The notes: generated by a model from the sequence alone, not told the origin. Counted from the stretch's first letter, positions 1-14,189 are shown. The stretch: DNA of 36,836 bases from Annulohypoxylon bovei var. microspora (GCA_022836615.1 MU405432.1:1-36836), one strand, 5' to 3'. Translations and numbers: made by a program.

Positions 1-2029
1 TTAAATTTATTATAAATAAAAATAATTTTAATATAATATTATAATATATATTATATAAATAATTATCTTTTATATTTAAATGAATATAATTTATAATATA
101 ATTAACATTATTTTTAATACTTAATTTAATATATTTTATATTATTATTATTATCATTTTTCTTATTATTTAAACATGACCGTAACTTTTTCTTAAATAAC
201 TTAAAATTAAAATTAAACTTTTCATTTAAAAAATAATCGTTACACTTTTAATTTTTATCCTTATTTTTAATTAATTTTATTTAACTTATACACATTAAAT
301 AAAATTAATTAATTTTATTATACAAGCGTTTTTATTTAATTAATTCCATTTAATTAATTTATAATAAATAAATTCGTTTCATTTTATCGAACTTTCGTTT
401 TTTATTAATTAAAATTAATATCCCGCAAATTTTAATGGTTTTAATTAATAATTTAAAAAATTTTTTCATTTAAATTATTTTTATATACCGTTTATATTTA
501 TTATTTTTAAGGTTAATAAAATATAATTCATTATTATTATTATTATTAAAAAATATAATAATAAAATTAATGAAAATAAACCAGGTAAAATAAGCGAAAA
601 GAAATTCCATTAAAATCCGTAAAATATTTAAACATGGAACATTATAATATAATTAAAACACTTTTATATTAACATTTTTAAATTTATTTAATGCGTTAAA
701 AACATATATAACGAAATAATATTTCCCTATATTATTAAAATTAAGTTTTAACATTATAATAATATTATTTTAATTTTATAAAAAATGGATATTATTTTAA
801 AAATATATTATATTATTACGAGTAAAATAAATTTTTTTCATTTTTACGTTTTTAAAGTATTTATGTATATTATTTAACTTAAATTAACTTTAAATTACCG
901 AAGGTATAACGTAAAATGTTTAAAACGAAAATAAATATATTATTATATAATAAGGTATTATAAATAAATTATATAAAAAATAAACGTTATTACGAAATAA
1001 AATAAATGGTTAAATTTATAAACCTTTTTAAAGCTTTGGTAATTTAAACGGGAATTATTATTTTTAAAAATTAAAAATAATTAAATATAAAGTTTTTACA
1101 CTTTATTAATAAAGTATTAAAAATAAATAATAATCGAGTTAATATACCACCAATGTGTGCCGAAATGTAAAAAAAATATTACCTTAAAAAAAAAATATCG
1201 TTTATAAATTTAAATTATTTATAAAATGAAATATTATCATCGATAAAATTAAGTTTTAAAAAATGTGGTTTAATAATTTCCTTATTTTTAATCCAAGTAT
1301 TATTAATAATAATATAATAAATATAATAAGTTATATTATAAAATAAACCGTGGGTATTATAAACGTTAAAAGAAATAAATATAATTAATTATTTATAATT
1401 AAAATGATATATTTTAACGAATTATTTTAATTTTTTACGTTATTTTTTATTAAGAATAGGAATGAATTTAAGGCGCGATTTTAATTATATATTTAATAAA
1501 TGAATATTTATAAAATTTATATTAATTAAATTTATAATGAAAAATAAATTTTAACGTTTAATATATAAATTAAATGTTAAATTAATATAATGAAATATAA
1601 TGTAACGTTAAATAATTAAATGATAAAAATACGGATTATTATTTTCCCATAAAATTAAATTTTTAAATTAAAATTTATATACTTTATATTTTTTTGTTTA
1701 ATTTTAAAAGTGGTATTATATCGTTTTATTACCCGATTTTAAAAAAAGTATTATATCACTTCATTTTATAAAGCAAAATTTTAAAAATTTCTTAAATAAA
1801 AAAAAGCGTTAAAACCTTATAATTTTTAATTTAATTAAATGTTTTTATTATAAAAATGGGTCATTATTATAAATATTATACACGTTAAAGCTTTTAATTA
1901 ATTAAAACAAAGAATTTTTATTCGAAATAAATAAAAGCTTTTTACGTACGGATTAACTTTAAGGATATTAAATTATTTAAATTATTTACTTAATTATTTA
2001 TTTTTTTTTAATTTTTGAACCCGTTTAAT

Positions 2030-3105
2030 TTAACGCGAAGCCACCCCTTTAGGTGGTATAATATCCCGAGTTTAATTAGGGGTTAATGGTTTAATTCCTT
2101 GATTTTTTATTTTTATTTCTTTTACCATGCGACGAAACCATTGTTTACGCATTTATTTAACCACTTTTTAAAGTTTTCTTTTAACCACCCTTTAAACCAT
2201 CCTTTAAGCCACCCCTTATTAAACCCTTAAGCCACTTGCCGGGCCTCCCGTTTAACCACCTTTTAAACCATTGGTTTAACCCCCGGTTTAACCATTTATT
2301 TAATTCCCGTAACCTCCCCCGATTTAAACATTTAATTAACCACCCGTTAATTTACCTTTTAAACCTCCCGTTTTGCCACTTATTAACCCGTTAAACCACC
2401 CGATAAACCCTTTATTAATTTTTTATTAAATTACCTTTAAATGAACCACTTTTAATTTAACCACTTATATGGTTCCCGTTAAACCATCGGTTTAACCACT
2501 TTTTATCGAACTTTTAAACCATTTATTAAGCTTCCCATTTAACCACCCATTGGTTTAACCACCTTTTATACCACCTTTTAAACCATTTGTGAAATTATCT
2601 TTTTAATTATTTATTAAACCACTTGTACGACCTTTTATTTAACCATTTATAACCATTTATAATTACCTTTTTAACCCCCGGCTTAATTATCCTTTTAATT
2701 ACCCATGTAACCCCCGGTTTAATTACCCGTTAAGCTTTTTATTATTTATTAAACCACCTTTTATATTACCTTTTAAGTTTCCCGTTAAACCATTTGTTTT
2801 ATTATTTATTATTAAATTTTTTAAATTAAAAGTTTTTTTTTTTTTATATAATTTATATTAAAAATTAAGGTTAATTAAATTAAATGGAATTAATTATATA
2901 ATTACCTTAAATAATTAATCCATTAAGGCTGCCACCCACCTGGTCCGTGCGCGAGAGTTAACTTTTAATAAGTTTTTCGTTTTTAAAAAACTCGAAAACC
3001 ACTTTTTCGCGAACGGACTACTTCGAAAGTCGAGATTTATTATTTAATTAATTAAAAAGCTTTACTTTAAAAACGATGCAATTAATTAATCGTTATGAAC
3101 ATGTT
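2030..3105 (+). repeat. RIP-mutated copy of the C-rich minisatellite element at 32,681-33,320
   Basis: This copy starts with the same TTAACGCGA head as the GC-normal element, followed by a shared AATATCCCGAGTTTA stretch, then a long array of ACCACCCGTT-like units (about 2,150-2,790) and a shared 3' part with GTGCGCGAGAG and TTTTTCGTTTT motifs (about 2,945-3,105). Nearly all differences outside the array are C to T or G to A, for example CGATGGTTCGATT becoming TAATGGTTTAATT. The array here is about 640 bp, against roughly 240 bp in the other copy. No coding capacity is visible. Confidence 0.85.
2150..2790 (+). repeat. C-rich minisatellite, 11-16 bp units of the form AACCACCCGTTT
   Basis: Dozens of imperfect units built on AACCACCC, AACCATTT or AACCTCCCG follow one another with variable spacing. 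It is by far the most C-rich and strand-asymmetric stretch of the AT block. It matches the array at 32,810-33,030 but is two to three times longer. Partial C to T change is visible in units such as AATTACC or AACCATT, yet many CCACC cores remain. Confidence 0.8.
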
Positions 3106-5439
3106 CTTTTTTTAATAAAACTTGTTTTATAAATGCATTTAATTAAATTATAAAAAAGTTTAATTTAATTAATTAAATTATAAACGGTAACGGAACGGCT
3201 TTACGAACCATAAAACTTAATTAATTTAAAAAATAATTTCGGTTAAATTTAAAGTATTTACGTTATTTAAATAATTTTAAAATTAAGTTATTATAACATT
3301 TAATTAAAGGCTTTTAATATTTTTTTATTTTTTTAAAAGTTTTAATGTTTTTTTTTATTTAAGAAATTTTTAAATTTTTACCTTGTATTTGTATTTTTTT
3401 TACCGCCATTTTAAGTCCTCGTATTTTTATAATGAAATAAACGAAATAAATAATAAAACTTTTTTAATTAATTAAATTTAAATATGTTATTTTTATTTTA
3501 ATATAATTATATTTTTATTATTAAAATTAAAGCTTTTTAACATTAAACATTAAATATTTTTATATATAAATTACCATGATAAAATATATAAACGGTAAAA
3601 TTCATGAATTTATTCGAAGTTTTTATTAATTAAAATAAATAACTTTAAAAGCTTTTTAATTAATAATATTATATTTTTATATTTACTTAAATTATATTAA
3701 ATAAAAATTAATGCTTAACGTTAAAAAACTTTAATTTAAATAATAAAAATTTTATAAACTTTAATAAAGTTTAAGTTATAATATTTTGTAGCACACCGAA
3801 GTATTATTAATAGTATTATTTTAAACCGGTTATATATAATTTCTTTTAATAAACCTTTAATAATTATTATAATTATTATATACTTTTTACATTTTTCTTT
3901 ATTTATTTTAATTAATATTAATATTAAAACGGTGTAATTTACATTATTCACTTTTAATTTAAAATAATTATTATATAAACTTAAATACATTTCATTACGG
4001 TAATTATTCGTAAAATTATTCGATTTAAAAGTTAATGGTGTAAGAGCTAGTAAAGGAGGTACATAAACTTGCATTAATATTTATATAAAAAAACAAATAT
4101 TATTAAAATTAAATAAAACCACATGCGTGTAAATTAAAGTATACCCGCACCGTGTAATTCTTTTTTAAGGGTTAAATTATTTAAATTATAACGGTTATTT
4201 ATTAAAATATAATGGATAAATTATTATTAAATTTAAATATTAATTAAATATTAATATAATATTTACGTACCCATTATTTATTTAATTACGTTTTAAGTAT
4301 TTAAGAATATGATTAATGTATAAAACCTTTTAAATAATATATTATTTCGTATTAAAATATTAAAATTCCTTTTATATTTATTATTATTTATTTTATTAAT
4401 AAAGTAAAAAAAATGAAAATAAGATATATAATAAGTTAATTATTAATTGTAAATTAAGCCACATGGAAAGGTAATAATAATAATTATTACCGCGTAACAT
4501 TATTTTATGTAAATAAATAAATAAATAAATAATATATTATAATAATTTAATTAAATTATATTTTAATTTTTTTCGAAAAATTTTATTTTAATTTATAAAC
4601 TTAATTATTATAAATCGAATTTTATAAAGTTCGTTATATGTATTTAAATATAAATAATATATAAATTTTGTTTTTTTTATTTTTAATAATTTATAAAAAT
4701 GTTTTACCGTATTTTTTTCATATTTTTATTTTTTTCGGAATATATTAAGAAATTTATAATGTATATTAAATTTTTAAAAAGGTATGGTTAAGTTTATTAT
4801 TTAATGGTAATAATTTATTTATTTAATAATGAATTTATAATATTATTAATTATATAAAAACGTTTTATATATTTTTTTAAATTGCTTATTATAAAAGATA
4901 TTTTTTTTATAAGTAAAGTTTTTTTTAAATAATTTAAAAAAAGGTAATATAAGGTTAATTAAATTTAATATATTAAATATTATACATAAGCTTTCATACA
5001 ATTATACGTAATATTAATATATTTTTATATTATTATTATTTTAATATTTAAATAAATCGAATAAAATAAATGATTAAATTTAAATTCTTTAATTATATAA
5101 TAAATTAAATGATTTTTGCGGGTAAGTTATAATTACATTATTAAAAAAAAAACCTGGTGGTTTTTATAAGTAAGTTTAAGCTTTTTAATTATAATAAAAA
5201 GCGGATAAGTTTTATGCGTAGGTTTTAATTATATTACTTTGAGATTAATAAAATGATACGTTAAATTAGTTAAGAAGATATTACGTGTATAATTAATTAA
5301 AGTTAATTTAAACATTAAATTAAATAAAATTAAGTTATACGTATAATTAATTAAGGTTAAGTTATACGTATAATTAATAAAACGGCGTGTAAATTTAAGG
5401 GGTTAAGATAAGTTAAGCTTGTATTAAAGTTATTTAAAG

Positions 5440-5610
5440 GGATGTGGATGTTATTAAAGGCGTCGAATTTATCGAGTTTATTAAAAAATTTAAAACGATT
5501 AAAGTTATTAAAGTTATTAAAGTTATTAAAGTTATAAAAATAATTAAAACCTTTGGAATTATTAAAGCCATTAAAGTCATTAAAGTTATTAATGTTAAAG
5601 TTTCGAAGTT
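5440..5610 (+). repeat. 9-bp tandem repeat ATTAAAGTT
   Basis: Four perfect units run from 5,498 to 5,533, with degenerate units on either side, for example ATTAAAGCC and ATTAAAGTC near 5,560-5,590. Because the unit is 9 bp, one frame stays open and reads as a repeated Ile-Lys-Val tripeptide. The open frame here is a by-product of the repeat and not a gene. Confidence 0.75.
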
Positions 5611-6601
5611 AAATAAGTATTTAAATAAGTTAAAATATATATTTATTAAAACATGAGGTATAAAATGTAAAATGGGAGGATTTAAGGTTTTATTTACAAG
5701 AAATCCATTCCTTTTTTAAATTTTAACGGACGGATAAAATAATATACCACCTTAATTATAAAATATACTTAAGCCATATATTATGGCGTTTTATATTTTT
5801 ATTATGCATATAATTAATTAATTTATAAGAAAATAAAATAAACTTATATAATTTTAAGATTTAATTATATATAATATGTTTATTTCGTTATATCGTAATG
5901 TTAATATAATATTAATATAATTAAATACTTAAGTATTTTTTAAGAATAAAATTAAAACCATGTATTGAATTAACTTGCCATTAATATTCACGTACGATTA
6001 ATTCCGATAACGTATTAATATTATTTTTTAAAATTTAACGATTTTTTATTAGTTTAAAAAGTTAAGGCATTATAACTTTTATATAATTAATTATTTCGGT
6101 TTTTCTTAATTATTAATTAAACGCTTTAAGTTTTACAACAAGTTATCCGCTCGTAAAATCAATAAAATCATTTAAAAGTTAATTAATTTTTCGGGTTTTA
6201 ACATTTATTTTAAATTTTAAAGGTTAATAAATTACCTTCATATTAAATAAGTTATATATAAAACTAATATTAAAATTATTATTAAATATTATATAAATAT
6301 TATCCTTTTATTATTTAATTAACACTTTTTATTAATTAAGAAATATATAATTTACTTAAATAAATAATTTAAAGGATTAATTTTATATAATGTTAAACAT
6401 TGTTAATCGCATATTACTTATTAAATTTAACTTTATTTTAATTAGTTAATAATGGGAGGTATAAAAAATGTTTTATTAACCATAATAATGGTAATTATTA
6501 TTAAAACTTGGAATGTTCATGGAAAAGGGTAGATTTTGTTTAATTAAAAAAAAGCTGGTTAAATCTTATTATAATTATAATGAATTTATTATAATGTAAA
6601 C

Positions 6602-6830
6602 TTAATAAATAAAAAAATAATTATATTATTACGTAAAAAACTTTAACCTTTTATTTTTACAAAATATAATATATATATATATTATACCTTTTATTTACTT
6701 TATTCTAAAATTAACTTTAATAATCTTTTAAAAGTTAAACTTTTATTTTATTAGGTTTTTAATTTAAGTTTTAAAATTATCTTTTTAAAGGGCAAAGTAT
6801 AATAAAATAAAGTAAAAAAAACCTTTAATA
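6602..6830 (+). repeat. Copy 1 of a 229-bp dispersed direct repeat
   Basis: This segment aligns end to end with 13,101-13,329 in the same orientation, from TTAATAAATAAAAAAATAAT to AAAAACCTTTAATAA. Most differences are A/G or C/T transitions, which suggests the two copies were mutated independently by RIP. The original element is not recognised; no GC-normal copy is in the window. Confidence 0.8.
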
Positions 6831-7989
6831 ATATTAATATATTAAATTATAATTAAAATATTAAAAGTGATTTAAAATTAAAATAATTAATAATAAAATT
6901 AAATATTTTATTATATGGGTATAATTTTAATGGTTTTTTAACATTAAAAATATAATATGCTAATAATAAATAAATTAATAAAACACTTATAATAATATAT
7001 AAAAAAAATTTAAAAAAAGGTATAACATAAAAAATAATAAACTTTAATATTATATGTTATAAAATAATTTTATATTTAGCATAAATTAATTAAAATTAAA
7101 TAAATTATTTATAAACACATTAAACATTTAAAATTTTATTTGATTTTTAACCATTACACATTTATTTATTAATATTATTATTAAAAAAAAAAACATTAAA
7201 ATTAATCTTACTTACGAAATAAAATAATTTATTCATTTAAAACATTAATTATAATACCTATTAAAAAAATCGATGTTTTATGTAAATTTTTATTATTTTT
7301 ATTATTTTTCAATTATTTTTAATTAATAAATATATATATATAATTAAAACTTACGATTATTAACCTTGTAAACCATTCGAAAAAAATCAAACCTATATAT
7401 TATAATATTACAAATATAATTATAATAAAAATTATACGTTTCTTAAAAGTATAACGTTAAAATTAAATGGGTTACATTATAAATAAATTTAATTATTAAA
7501 CCGTTAAATTATTAACTTTTTTTTATAAAATGAAAATAAGGTTAAAATTAAAATAATAAAAACATTACCTTTTAAGATGTATTATTTTAACCGATAAAAT
7601 ATCGATATTTATTAATCATTAAGTCATAAAATTATATTATATGATTATTATTTAATATTTGCGAAACTTAATTATTAAAAAAATTTAAAAACTTTCATTT
7701 TAATATTTTATATAAATATTCTTTTATTATTTCATTTAAAAGCTTTATATTATAATAAAAGTTTTATTTTAAAGATTTATTATTTTAATAATATTACATT
7801 TTAATAATACCTTGCGGGTGGGAGGGCGGCGTTTTTAAATGGTTGAAATTTTTATTAATAAATTATTATTTTATTAAATTATTTTCATTATAAAATATAT
7901 TTTTTAATTTAAATAATTTCATACTTAGTTTTTGGTTCTTTAATAAGCTACATTATAAAATAATCCTTGATTTAATAATTTTAATTATG

Positions 7990-8620
7990 TAAGTTTTATT
8001 TAAATGCACGAATTAATCCTTAAAATATACCGTGTTTTACTCCGGTTTTCCATGGTTTTATTATCGTTTCATTAATCGCACGTGATAACTTTTAAACGTT
8101 ATTTAACGCTTTATAATTATTAATACGTTTTATAATATTAATAAAAAATGTAAGAAAAATAATGTAATTAAGTTTAATTAATTAAAAATTAAATTAAATA
8201 TAATATAAAATTAAGTGTAAATTAATTAAAAATATTTCCATGAAGTTATTTAAATGCGAGTGTAAAACAATGTAAAATCTTAAGTCACCGAAATTAATAC
8301 AATGAAATATATATAAATTTATATAAATAATAATGTATTTTTAAACTTAATTTATATTTATCGATTAATATTAAAAAAATTATTATTCCCGTTAAACCGG
8401 ACCCGGTTTCCCGGATTAATCGCATGTGATGTTTTAAAAGTTATTTAAAGTTTTTTAATAAATATTTTATTATATATATAATTTAATAAAATAAAAATAA
8501 CGATATAATTTAATATATTTAATTATATTTATAAATAAATATTTTCGAAGATTAATATAATCGAAAAAGCTTAGGTTAATAAAGTTATTTAAATGTAAAT
8601 ATTAATGGGTATAAAAAATG
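7990..8620 (+). repeat. Possible diverged tandem segments around an ATTAATCGCAYGTGAT motif
   Basis: The motif ATTAATCGCACGTGAT near 8,072 recurs as ATTAATCGCATGTGAT near 8,415, each followed by TTTTAAA, GTTATTTAA and a T-rich run. A companion phrase TTATTTAAATG occurs near 7,995, 8,247 and 8,585. This fits an old tandem duplication with later RIP, but AT-richness makes chance similarity possible. Confidence 0.35.
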
Positions 8621-10471
8621 AAACATGTACATTTATTTACATAACGATTTATATAAAAGATTAAATATTTAATCCATGTGGCCCATATATATCGATAAAG
8701 ATTTTAATTAATAAGCAGTTAAGTTAATTAATAAAAGCTTTGGTCGGATTAAATAAATAAATGTTAAGGGTGTTATGGAAATGTAATTTTCATAATAATA
8801 TAATTAAATAAATTTTTATTATTTTATTAAACTATTATTTTAAAAGGTAACGCCATTATTTATGAGCATGTAAATAAGGCTTATTTATAATAATTATGAA
8901 TTTTAATTAATTAATAATTGATTTATTATATATTTAATAAAAAAGTTTTTTTATTTCTTTTATATTGTAATAATTAAGGGAATAAATTTATTAAAACGTT
9001 TTTTTTAAAACCTTTTTAATTTTATTAACCGTAGGTTTTTTTTTAAAATTATATACGAATATAAATTTAATACATTTTAATTCCTTTAAATTAATATTTT
9101 CATTATAAAATTTAATTTTTATTTAATTTAAGAAAAAGGTGTGGATTTTTTAATTAATTTAAACGTTAAGAGGTTTTTTTTATTAAAGGCATATAATGAT
9201 TATAATTGCAAAGTTCCATATATTAATAAAAAAATAATGATATTGTCCTTTTAAAACTTTTAAAGTAATTGTGTAATAAAGTTTAAGATTTTTTTTATTA
9301 TTAATAAGCTTTGTGGTAATTTTTTTAAAATTGGAAATTATTACTTTTATTATAATAATTTTATCGTTTTTTTAATAAGGTATAATAAGGATATTTCCCA
9401 TTAAAATATTATGATATATAATTTTATTAAAATGTAAACATGTTAACCTTTTTGTTATATTATGGAAGATAATGAAACATGTATTAAAGGTTTATTATAA
9501 GTTTATATAAAAGAATTTAAAGAAATTATAATCGGCTTTTAGTAAAATTAATTAATATATATTTCACGTGGGTAAATAATAAATTAAATAATTATATTCG
9601 TAAAAGTATTATATAATTAATAAAATATTATTATGTTTAATTAAATAATTAATTTTAATTTCATCGCGTATTAATTATATAACTTTTTATTTACTTTTTT
9701 TAATAAATTTAAAAATTATGATTCGCTTTATAATAATAATATTATTACTTTATATGTTAACGTTGCTTGTAACCCGACCGTATATATTTAACTTAAGTAT
9801 TTAATAATAATTAATAATGTTATAAGTTATAAAATAAACGTTGCGGGGAATAAGATTTATATTAATAAGTAACACCATTTATTTTAAAAAATTTTTAAAA
9901 GCTTTAATATATTAAGTTATATCATTATTAAGTAACTTTAATAAAAGGTTTAATAATTTTATATTAAAACGTATTTAGGTTTTTCTTTTATAAAGATATA
10001 TTAATTTATTTTATTTTAAAGTAATGTTAATATTATTAATTAAATTAAATAAGATTATAAATGAACATTCCGCCGAAGTAGCTTATATTATTAACATTTT
10101 GGAAAATTAATGGAAGTAGATATTTGCTACGATTATTAGTATGGATTAAACCTTAGGATTAATTAAAATATCCACGTTATTATATTAATTTTTAAACGTT
10201 TTTTTTTTAATTTTTTACGATAAAATATTATTTCTTAAAACATTTTGGTCGAAGCTTAAGAAAAAGTGGGTTGGTACACCTTTTTAAAGCATTATAATAA
10301 ATTGCTTATAATAAGTAAATTTTTTTTTTAAAATTATATAATTTATAACTTTAAGTATAATTTATTCGGTTTTAACGATATTTTTTTTTATTATTAAAAA
10401 CTTTATTATTAATGTTAAAAAATACATAAAAAGGATATTTAAATTATATAAAACTTTATTTGAATAATGTT

Positions 10472-10490
10472 AAAAAAAAAAAAAAAAAAA
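10472..10490 (+). repeat. A19 homopolymer
   Basis: A run of 19 A residues in the AT block. It could be a decayed retroposon tail or simple slippage; the flanks do not decide. Confidence 0.6.
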
Positions 10491-10784
10491 TTTTAAAAAA
10501 GTTTATAATAAAAGTTTAAATAATAAAAATATTAATTTTTTTTATTATATAAATATTTACATATAAATTATATTAACCGTAATACATATATATTTATATT
10601 TATTTATTAAGTTTATTTTTATTAATTTAATTTAAAGATTTTCATTTTAAATAAGCATTAAAAATATATATATTTACAAAAAAATTTATATGTAAAAAAA
10701 GGTACCATTAATGTTAAAATATAAAAAAAGGTGCGGGGTAAATAATATTACGTTTTAATTAATTAACTTTAAAAAGGGGAGAAT

Positions 10785-11290
10785 TTTATTATAAGTTTTA
10801 TCCATTATATGTTTTTAAGCATTAATAGTACTTTTTTTTATATATAAATTTTTATATAAATAAATATATTTTCAATGCTTATTCCACGTTTTTTAAAAAA
10901 TTTTCGTTCTTATATTTATTTATACACTTTCCTTTTAATTTCATTTTTTCCCATTTAATCTTTTATTAATTTTTTTAATAATTACACATTTAAATAAATC
11001 TTATAAAACGCTTTTAAATAAAGTTAGTTATATTTATTATAAATTATTTTATAATTAATAAATTAAGTTAAAAGTTAAGTGCATTTAAAGGTCATTTAAA
11101 GTGATTCCGCGATATTTTTTAATAAAGGCTTTTTTGCTTTATATGTAATTAATTTTAAACCAAGCTTATAAATTATATAACAATTTTTATGAATTGCATT
11201 TAATATTATTTAAAAATGCTTTATAAAATTTATTTAATTATGTAATTATAAAAGATTTAATACAAGGTTAAAGGGGAAGAAATGGTGGAA
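10785..11290 (+). repeat. RIP-mutated copy of the repeat at 29,900-30,385
   Basis: Collinear similarity with the GC-normal copy can be followed for about 480 bp. Matching anchors include CAATGCTTA (10,873 against 29,998), CCTTTTAATTTCATTTTTTCC against CCTTTTAATCCCATTTCTTCC, and AAGGCTTTTTTGCTTTATATG against AAGGCCTTTTCGCCCTTTATG. The differences are almost all C to T or G to A in this copy. No coding capacity is retained. Confidence 0.85.
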
Positions 11291-12095
11291 AGTAAAGTAA
11301 TGTAAATAAAAAATATTTATATAAAAAAACGTATATATGCATGTAATTGACTTATACATATTAATAGAAATTTTAATTAATGAAATAATCCGATTAAAAT
11401 GGTAAATCTTAAAAAAAGAAGATTTTTATTATTTATTATATGGTTAATATATGGTTAATGTGTAAAAAAAGTTATTATTATAACATTTATTATGTAAAAT
11501 CGGGTTATAATTTTTAGTATTTAATTAATTTATGTTATTATAAAGATCATGAATTATTTACGAAAATTATTAAACTTATTATTATTAAATATATTTATTA
11601 CATTATTTAAAATTAAAAATAACTTTAATAATTTATATATATATTATAAATTTAATTTTTATAATAAATTATATTAATCGTGTAATACAAGTGTCGTTAA
11701 ATTGGTTATAAAATATAACGAGGTACTTGTGGTTTAATATAAATATATTATATGTATTTATTTATAAAAAAGGTAATTATTTCCGTTTTATAATCCATTT
11801 TAAAGTTATTTTTAATAATTTACATTTGCTACCATAATTTAAAAAATGTTTAAAATTATTATATTTATTACATTAAAACTTTTCGTATAATTAATATATA
11901 ATATAATCACGAAATTTTTTATATAATAAATGTTATAAATTGTTTAATATAATTAAATTAATTTAATGTATTATAATTTAAAAAGCTTTTATTTTATATA
12001 AGTAATATTATTTTTACATGAAATTATTTTTATTTACGTCGTTATTAGCTTTTATACGATTAAATTATCCTTAAATTTACGCCGTGAATTCATTT

Positions 12096-12115
12096 AAAAA
12101 AAAAAAAAAAAAAAA
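12096..12115 (+). repeat. A20 homopolymer
   Basis: A run of 20 A residues about 115 bp upstream of the 20/19-bp minisatellite. A retroposon tail or slippage are both possible. Confidence 0.6.
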
Positions 12116-12230
12116 TTTAACCTTTTCAATACTTTAATTTATAACCATGACGGTAAAACTTAAAATAGTTTAATATATAAAGGTTTAAAATTAAATTCGG
12201 GGTCTTTAAATTAAAGTTATTATTAAAGCA

Positions 12231-12482
12231 TCGTTAATTTAAATAAGTTATTATCGGTTTAAGTGGGTTATTATCAATATAAATGGGTTTTCGTCGATTT
12301 AAATGGGTTATTATTAATTTAAATAAGTTATTATCGATTTGGAAAGTTATCGTTAATTTGGAAGGTTATCATCGATTTAAAAGGTTATCGTCGATTTAGA
12401 AGGTTATTATTAATTTAAAAGGTTATTATTAATTTAAAAGGTTATCGTTAATTTAAAAGGTTATTATTAATTTAAATAAAGG
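12231..12482 (+). repeat. 13-unit minisatellite that switches from 20-bp to 19-bp units
   Basis: About thirteen units of the type TTATCGTCGATTTRRAAGG run head to tail. The first five are 20 bp long and carry an AAGTGGG, AATGGG or AATAAG variant; from 12,331 the remaining units are 19 bp long and carry GGAAGG or AAAAGG. Variation between units is mostly C/T and G/A, consistent with RIP acting on an older, more uniform array. Confidence 0.85.
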
Positions 12483-13100
12483 TTTAATATTAAAATTAAA
12501 GTTATTAGGTATAAAAACATTATTAAAATAACATATTAATAATAAAAAATAAATTATTTAAAAAAATATTATTTTTAATTAAAAAAGGTTATAATATTAA
12601 GGTATTTATAATAATAAAATATTAGTTTTAATGTATATTAAGTATATAAATAAAAGATGATAATTTTAATAATTAAAATTTTCGTTTAAAATGATAATAA
12701 GGTTAATAAGGTTAAATTATATAATTTAAATTACTTTCATAAATATTTCTCGAAATATAATATAATTTAAATTATATTATAAATTAATAAATTCCTTAGA
12801 TTTAAGGCTTTATTTTTATATATATTTTATAATATATAAAACTATTTATAATATATAAAGTTTAAATGTTATTATTATTAAACTTTTATATTTAAAAATA
12901 TATATATTAATTTAACGTTTTATTTGCTTTATAATGTATTATTAATAATTTAATTATTATAATTATAATTTATATAAAAGTAATAAGAAATTTTAAAATA
13001 TTATAATAATATATTTTATTTTATTTAATAAAAATAATTGCGGACGTAATCGTAAAGTTTAATAATGGGGATTTGTACGTAAATGTATCATGATATAAAT

Positions 13101-13329
13101 TTAATAAATAAAAAAATAATTATGTTATTACGTAAAAAGCTTTAACCTTTTATGCTTATAAAATGTGGTATATATATATAACGTGCTTTTTATTTATTTT
13201 ATTTTAAAATTAATTTTAATGGTTTTTTAAAAGTTAAGCTTTTATTTTATTAAGTTTTTAATTTAAGCTTTAAGATTATTTTCTTAAAGGGTAAAGTGTG
13301 GTAAAATAAGGTAGAAAAAACCTTTAATA
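13101..13329 (+). repeat. Copy 2 of a 229-bp dispersed direct repeat
   Basis: Same repeat as 6,602-6,830, same orientation and the same length. It retains slightly more G and C, for example GTGGTATATA where copy 1 has ATAATATATA, so it is the less mutated of the two. Confidence 0.8.
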
Positions 13330-14189
13330 AAGTGTTTATTATAATTTTATATTTAATATACGTATTATATTAATTATATTTATAATGATATTTAAAAGTG
13401 TAAAAAATGTTTTTTTTTATAAATTTATATAATTAAATTAATGCGATTAATTTAATAATACGTGGATATTAATGTATTAATATATAATTATTTTAAGCAT
13501 TGAATTTAAATGTTATTATAAAAGCTTTAAATTTAAAATTTATAATTTTATAAGATTTATTTATAATTATATCGAGTTAAAGTAAATTTTTTTTATATAT
13601 TTTAATGATTTAATGTAGCATTAAACGTTTAAAGAATTGTTTTTATTAATGGTAAAATATGTTTTTATTTTAACTTTAATTTAAGTTTTTAAAAAAATCG
13701 TTTAAGCTTTTTATTTTTATAAGTTATGGAATTAAGGCTTTTTATTTTTAAAGTATTTTTAAATTTATGGTTTAACGTTAATAATTTAATTTTATTATTA
13801 TATAAATCGTTTATATTAATAAAAATAAACGATAAATTAAAGGCTTTATATTATAATATAATATGTGTTATTTATTAATTAATAATGTTTATAATGTTTA
13901 AATTATTATTTATAAATAAATGGTTATTTTTATTATTAATATGTTTTAAAAAAAACCTTAACATGTTATTTTTTATAAGTTATTTAATGTTATTTTTAAG
14001 GAAATAATATATTAAATATGTATTTATAAAATATTATGTATATAATTGTTTATTTTTTATAAAAATTAAGTATTAATTTACGAAAATTATATAATATGTT
14101 ATTAAAATAACGAAAAAACTTTAAAGGGAAAAGATTATAAACCGGTTATTAATAACGCTTGAAATTAAATCGGTTACGTTGTTAATAAA

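Noticed and set aside
2150..2790. Telomere or CRISPR-like array
   Set aside because: Units are variable-length C-rich minisatellite without TTAGGG/CCCTAA and without regular spacers.
3736..4074. 112-codon minus-strand open frame in the AT block
   Set aside because: Its product is an Ile/Leu/Asn/Lys/Tyr low-complexity run; composition is that of random AT-rich DNA and there is no domain, context or codon signal.
5444..5656. 70-codon frame with repeated Ile-Lys-Val
   Set aside because: Simple translation of the 9-bp ATTAAAGTT repeat.
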